Assembly: GCA_911728455.2 (NCBI GenBank)
Contig: OU452224.1
Location: 4,650,001-4,714,000, forward strand
Source of the DNA: Marthasterias glacialis
Taxonomy: Eukaryota; Echinodermata; Asteroidea; Forcipulatida; Asteriidae
Reading direction: 5' to 3'
DNA length: 64,000 nucleotides
Of the stretch, positions 59,213 through 64,000 are shown piece by piece. Position 1 is the stretch's first letter; each line of letters begins with the position of its first letter. A model generated the notes under the pieces. The model made no database searches and had not been told where the DNA came from. It was given only the letters and a program-made list of their open reading frames with translations. Position numbers and translations under genes: made by a program.

Positions 59213-60864
59213 GCATCTCATTATCATTCAATGACAATTGTATTTATTACAATCAGTTGCTTTGCCTTAAGATTTAAAAGATGGCGTGATAAAGGTCTGA
59301 AACACTTCTGGTAATGTGGACGGTGAGTGGAAGGTACACTGTTAGAAACAATTTATCCAAGGACCAAAAAGGTCACAAGGTTCAATCATTTAAATTTTGG
59401 TGGAAACAATTATGTCCAGAAAAAAAATCAACTGGGCACTCTCAAAAAAAACTTTTTCTTTGAAAAATCTGCCAAAATTTATACAGTCTGAAATTTCCAA
59501 TTTTAGGGAGACTTTTATTACAAAAAATGTAAAACACAAACAAAAACTTCTTTTTTTTTGACCGAAACTGTTTGAGCATTTTAACGTTAGAAAAGCTTTC
59601 ATTATTTTTTCATCTCTAATAGACATATGTAAAAGGTCACAAGAAACCGTTACAATTTTAAACTTAAGCTCCTTGAAAAAAAGTGTACCTTACCTTTAAG
59701 TCCACATATAAAATAGTGCTGCAACTTGTATTGAAATAGAAAGCAGATGCATTATGGGGGGCTTTCGGACTTCGATATATAGGAAGGGTAGGGACATAGA
59801 TAGAGGGCAGTACAAACTTAGAGGGCGGTAGAGTCTGACATAAAGACAAAGTACACACAAGTGTTCATATCGGTAGTTTTATTGGTAGGCATTGCCATCT
59901 ATTCATATTTAAATTTGAACTTGAACTTGAACTTGGAAAACAAAGAAAAAAAGAAAAGCACCCCAGCGCATGCAAGCCCCCCCTGGTGCTCGCACAAGTG
60001 TTCCCCGCCCACAGGTGCCAACAGACCTGTCAGTGAGCGCCCTCTATCAACACCATTCAGTGAGAGACTAAGTGCAATGTGTTCAGTTCTTCCCAATATT
60101 GTTAGTCTGTGTGGCCAAAGCGCCCTCTGTTGACCGTAACAAGGGAAGGATCTAATGAACTCAAATAATCAGTTGACTTGGACACAAGAGTCAGATGTAT
60201 CTATCCACCACTCCTGGCATTGCTCATGGAAATAGCGCCTTCAATGTCTACTCCGAACTTTGTTTTTAATTTTGTTTTGCCTAATTGCATCCTGGTTTTT
60301 GATCATATCAAAAGAAATATCAAACAAATGCACAGTTTTTGCCAGTTTTCTTTAATAGTTTGCCATGTTTAGATTAAGGTCACTTCCTTTCAGCTGCACT
60401 GATCATATTTGCTAACGTCACAAAAAGACCCAATTAATTCTCTGCCATTTTTTAGTTTGTTCTTTAGCATGTTTTTAATCAATTTTTATGTACACTTGGT
60501 CCATATGTTATGTCAAGAAGTCTAGGCAGTCGTCATATGTTACAAATGTTGGTGTTTAAATTGTTTTTTACACAAGAAATTCATTAAATAATTGAGTTGG
60601 TTTTCAAGTATCTAATGCATTTAGCCTTAGTCTAAGTTCACGAGCACAAACAGTGAATTGATTTTAATCTGTGTATACAAAATGATGAGATGACTTTGTT
60701 AAAAGTACCATTGCATTTGAAGCATTTTAGTGAATGATTTTTTTTTTTATATTTCCTTGGAAGAGGAAATTTGAGCCAATTCTAATTATTAATTGACTAG
60801 ATAAAGATGAATATGACCACAAACTTCAAGTATATCAAAATCCAGCACAGTTTGAAAAGTAAGC
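59213..60864. other. Non-coding stretch with two GCGCCCTCT motifs
   Basis: AT-rich. It contains a short ttgaac repeat (about 59910-59935) followed by an A-rich run, then a GC-richer patch with GCGCCCTCT at about 60038 and 60121. No gene supported. Confidence 0.4.
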
Positions 60865-61113
60865 TTAATGTACTTTGATAATTTGTATTTTTTTGAAAAC
60901 TCTAGCTGTTATACGAGTAGTTTCTAATGCTTTTAAATGAGAAAGTGGAGAGTCTAATTGAATAAGTTGCCATTTCTCCTTAAAGTTAAAATATTTTGTT
61001 AAAAGATTTAAACAGTTTTCTGCATCATACTTTTGAGGTAATTTGTAAAGAATAGAAGGTTCTGATGTCCAAATGAATTGAACTAATTTATTTGATGTTT
61101 CTAATCGTGGCAC
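60865..61113 (-). pseudogene. Unrecognised coding-like frame on the minus strand
   Basis: Open for 82 codons between stops, with no ATG at its start (GTG). It reads PRLETSNKLVQFIWTSEPS, YKLPQKYDAENCLNLLTK, FNFKEKWQLIQLDSPLSH, LKALETTRITARVFKK. Amino-acid composition is balanced, unlike most chance frames in this AT-rich DNA. Neither flank shows clear splice sites. I do not recognise it; it may be a piece of a decayed gene or of a mobile element. Confidence 0.25.
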
Positions 61114-62500
61114 ATTTTATTCTATTTCACTATTTCAAAAAGGTTATTTTTAGTTTTTGTTCACCGTTTAGACTTAAGTGGCATTTGTTTGGTTTATTTT
61201 TAACTTGTAACTTCCATAAGACTTCTTTTCTTCACAATTTCCAGGATGCCAAACTCTCCTGCTACTCAAAACAGTGCAAGGCACTCATAGTTAGGAGTCC
61301 AAAGTACTTCACTTAACAAGTCGAGACATGACATGTTTCCCGAATGATCATTTTCAGTAAGTGTGAGCTTCCATAACTTCACTAATTCTACTTCATTTCA
61401 AACTGACTAAAAATAGCTCATTTGCTTAGGTTTGGAAATGAGTTAAAATTTAACTTTAATAGCTAAGTTCCAACTACATAGACGTATGTTTTTTTTAATG
61501 AAGATGTGTCCTTTTTCTTAAATTTTTGAGACATTGTCTTGTACTTTGATACAATTTCTTTAGAAGATTTGTATTTTTGCTTGATCTAAGTCTAGACTAA
61601 ATTAGGTCATGACAAATTCATTTGTGCATCTTGATCATCTAATGATGTAATGACGCATTCCTTGTAGATGTGTTTTATTGGGTTTTTGTTATTTCTTTGG
61701 TTTCCTTACACTGTTTTGAGTAGCATATTTTCTCTGTACCATGGTCCTGGGGTGTCTGTTTTTTAACACCATACTCGGTTTGTGGCTCAGTTTTTGACGA
61801 TGTGGTGGCAATTTAATGACGGATCCATGAGAGATCCCAATTTTTTGATTTGGACCTCCCTTTTTATTCGCCTACGTTTTGCCGGAAAGCCCTGTCATGT
61901 CTTAATTCTTCTTTTCCTATATTACAATTGCCTTTTGTACTTAAGTACTATTGTACTTTGGTATTTTTTTTTATTTTTTTTGGGGGGGAGGGCATGATAA
62001 ACAAACTATGTCACACATTCCTACAATTGATCTCTTGAAACTTTAAAGGTTATTCCGAGGTGCCCCTACCTGAAGCACTTTGAGCGTTATTTTCCAAGTA
62101 ACGCTTGATGCTTTCCTTATTGATTTGACTGCAGTGTAACCAATGGTTTCATAGGTCTTGTGTAGTATTTGGTTAGGCTATTTGGCTTATCTCAACGATC
62201 TAACGGCATTTGAGACACATGCTACAAACAGGTGTCTTTCTGAATGGGGCTTTTAAACGTTTCTGAAACGTCATGATGGCTACAAAAGCTAGTCATTTTC
62301 GGTATCATTTGGTGAATATATCATTTTGCTTTTTCCTTATGTCCAATTATTGTGCACTTCTGATACTCTGAATTTGTATCTCAGCGGTCTAAATGCGAAG
62401 TGCATTTAAGACACAATCCTATGTGTGACCAGCCCTAAGCCCCCCCCCCCCCCAACTTCATGACAGGACCTCCGGCCAATTTCACCTCCTCTCTTTTCCA
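61114..62500. other. Non-coding stretch
   Basis: T-rich, with a G-run near 61980 and a C-run at 62440-62453. No gene supported. Confidence 0.4.
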
Positions 62501-62501
62501 G

Positions 62502-62605
62502 ATCCTGGATCCGCCCCCTTTTCAATCTGCCCCTCAGTATCAAGGGAAACTGTGGTGCCTTTTATCGACACAGGGTTTGCCAGTCCTGCCTCTATCTTGT
62601 CCATG
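62502..62605 (+). other. Exon-like block, probably transposon-derived
   Basis: It is bounded by acceptor ctctcttttccAG (62500-62501) and donor CATG|GTAAGTTT (62606). It is open in one frame (LDPPPFQSAPQYQGKLWCLL and on). However, its start, atcctggatccgcccc, is the complement of GGGGCGGATCCAGGAT, a common terminus of non-autonomous DNA elements. The splice signals may therefore belong to transposon sequence. Confidence 0.2.
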
Positions 62606-62714
62606 GTAAGTTTAATTGAAGTTGTTACAAATTTGTGTACTGCACACTTTACTATACATCCCCATGTATAACATATACCATGCACTTTTTACAGCTCACA
62701 TGTAAACCTATAAT

Positions 62715-63424
62715 AAGCAGGCCCTGGGAAATATTGAATGATGGTTTTTACAGCCTTCTCTACTGGCCAACTTGCTCTAAATAACAACCTATATAACTAT
62801 TTATAGTTCCTATTCTCTTGACTAACTGCAAATAAGTCCTTGAATTGTTAAAGGAATCTAGCTGTATAGTTTGTTCATTTAGTTTGCATCAGAATCTACT
62901 GTGCTTTCTGTATCAATCAAAGACAGTTTTCCTCCGCACCAATAAAAAAAAAGTGTTATATATTGACTATTGACCACTCCTGATTGCTGTTTCACCTTTA
63001 CTTGAAATTAAACAAGTGAAGAGGTCATTCAAAAATTACTCAAGGATTGTTACATGCAAGACTTTAGCATTAAATGTGTATCTGTTAAGTGAAAATAATG
63101 CCTAGACTAAGATGTTCTTACTTCAAAGTAGATAACAGTTTTATATTTACTGTTTATTAGAACTACTCCTGATTGATATTTCAACTTTGTTTGAAGTGAA
63201 GATGTCATTCTAAAAGCTAGAGCTCAATGCTGTGTGCCTTTTCAGTACATTTTTTTTCTGAGCACTATCAACAACCATCTTAGTTGAAACTAACTAGAAT
63301 TGTTACATGCAAGTCTTTATATTAAGCACTAAACTTGTTTACAGATGGCCAATACGTTCATGTTTCTTCAGATTTGATAAAGTGATTTCATAAACAACAT
63401 TGTAGGCTTTCCCAGGGCCTGCTT
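62715..63424. repeat. 17-bp perfect inverted repeat bounding a 710-bp segment
   Basis: AAGCAGGCCCTGGGAAA (62715-62731) and its exact complement (63408-63424). The GC-rich ends stand out in AT-rich DNA. No target duplication was recognised. The interior contains a duplicated block of about 180 bp (actcctgattg, ttgaa, gtgaag-ggtcattc, ttgttacatgcaagact), copies at about 62960 and 63150. Confidence 0.6.
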
Positions 63425-63505
63425 GAGTCTCAAATGCATACCACTGTTCCTTTGAAATTACATTTGTACATCTTGTACAAACTCAAAAATTGTATGGCCT
63501 GCTTT

Positions 63506-63590
63506 TAGTGTAGCTTGTAATCTCTGATGTTAGTGTAGCCTAAAATGCCTGATGTGGTAGCTAATACCTGCTGTTAGGGTAGCTTATTTC
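63506..63590 (+). repeat. Short tandem repeat, about 31-bp unit
   Basis: Three imperfect copies of a tagtgtagc-t-taat-cctgatgt unit. Confidence 0.6.
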
Positions 63591-63799
63591 CATAAACAAT
63601 CTTGCTTTTTATTTCGTAGATTAGTTTTAAATAGCTACAGCCCTTTTTAATTGCTACAAGTTCTGATTTTTTCCTGAAAACTCATCATCAATTTTGTCTA
63701 TCCAGGACTGGGACTACATACTGAGATTGCTATGCTGTAAACACAAGCTGCAGCTACTGCTATGCTGATCTATCCCTATACTTCAAAATCTCATACAAG

Positions 63800-63937
63800 A
63801 TGGACCTTTTGCACATTAATTTCAAGGAGCCAATAATGAATGTCACTGATGAACTAATGACAGATATTCACTACCATCCAGCATGCTATGATGATTATGT
63901 ACAACTACTGAACTATTCATTGCACCTTCTTTACAAG
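63800..63937 (+). CDS. Likely first coding exon of a gene running off the right edge
   Basis: ATG at 63800 in strong context (A at -3, G at +4) opens exactly 46 codons: MDLLHINFKEPIMNVTDELM, TDIHYHPACYDDYVQLLNYS, LHLLYK. It then meets a good donor, AAG|GTAAAC at 63938, in phase 0. An in-frame TGA lies about 80 bp upstream, so this ATG, not an earlier one, would start the protein. An acceptor tctatccAG at about 63705 could begin the exon with 5'UTR. No signal peptide or membrane segment. The family is not recognised from 46 residues. The rest of the gene lies beyond the window. Confidence 0.5.
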
Positions 63938-64000
63938 GTAAACATGCCTACTTAGCTTTTTGCTAAAAAAGACCCTTGACTAAAACTGTCTTGTTGTATG

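Noticed and set aside
62502-62605. Confident host exon
   Set aside because: Splice signals are good, but the block begins with a GGATCCGCCCC-type transposon terminus next to a C-run, so only low confidence is given.

Overview
Eukaryotic (metazoan) genomic DNA. The grounds are GT-AG exon-like blocks with Kozak-type ATGs, long AT-rich non-coding stretches, AATAAA signals, a decayed non-LTR retrotransposon and many non-autonomous cut-and-paste DNA elements. The mix (RTE-like LINE, many hAT/Mutator/piggyBac-like MITEs, a complex satellite) fits a marine invertebrate such as an echinoderm, hemichordate, lancelet or cnidarian. I cannot name the species from sequence alone. There is no sign of a prokaryote, an organelle or a virus.

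Region 1 (1-21644): a head-to-tail satellite of 44 monomers, mean about 492.5 bp, running off the left edge. Each monomer has a 25-bp hairpin at the GGGCTTTCC motif, an A-tract of variable length, and next to it a sequence like a Pol III B box. The array has nested higher-order structure: a 9-monomer repeat (about 4437 bp, two near-identical copies), then dimers (about 980-988 bp), then tetramers (about 1964 bp). Monomers at the right edge are more diverged.

Region 2 (21645-25020): a 5'-truncated, decayed LINE (reverse transcriptase only) sits at the array edge. Beyond it are four older units of about 423 bp that are recognisably cousins of the 493-bp monomer.

Region 3 (25021-44060): mostly non-coding and rich in DNA transposons whose ends and target duplications can be read directly. 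These are two fold-back elements with 9-bp duplications (32512-33444; 36089-37012, the latter with an unexplained ORF in its loop), a 3.7-kb inverted-repeat-bounded composite (32164-35876), a TTAA/piggyBac-like element (38240-39057), and hAT-like elements (40379-41392; 41849-44049 with a perfect 8-bp duplication, enclosing a CpG-rich promoter-like segment and a 129-codon ORF). A good first coding exon starts at 31803, with possible partner exons at 34593 and 37703.

Region 4 (44060-64000): apparently intronic, lncRNA or UTR sequence on the + strand. It holds a duplicated exon cassette (45052-45228 and 46177-46408) whose first copy preserves the empty site of a hAT-like MITE inserted in the second. 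There are several local tandem duplications, a possible long 3' exon (56159-58490), and a likely first coding exon at the right end (63800-63937). No complete, recognisable host protein gene is present. Coordinates of element ends with duplications are exact; array sub-block borders and the LINE start are approximate.
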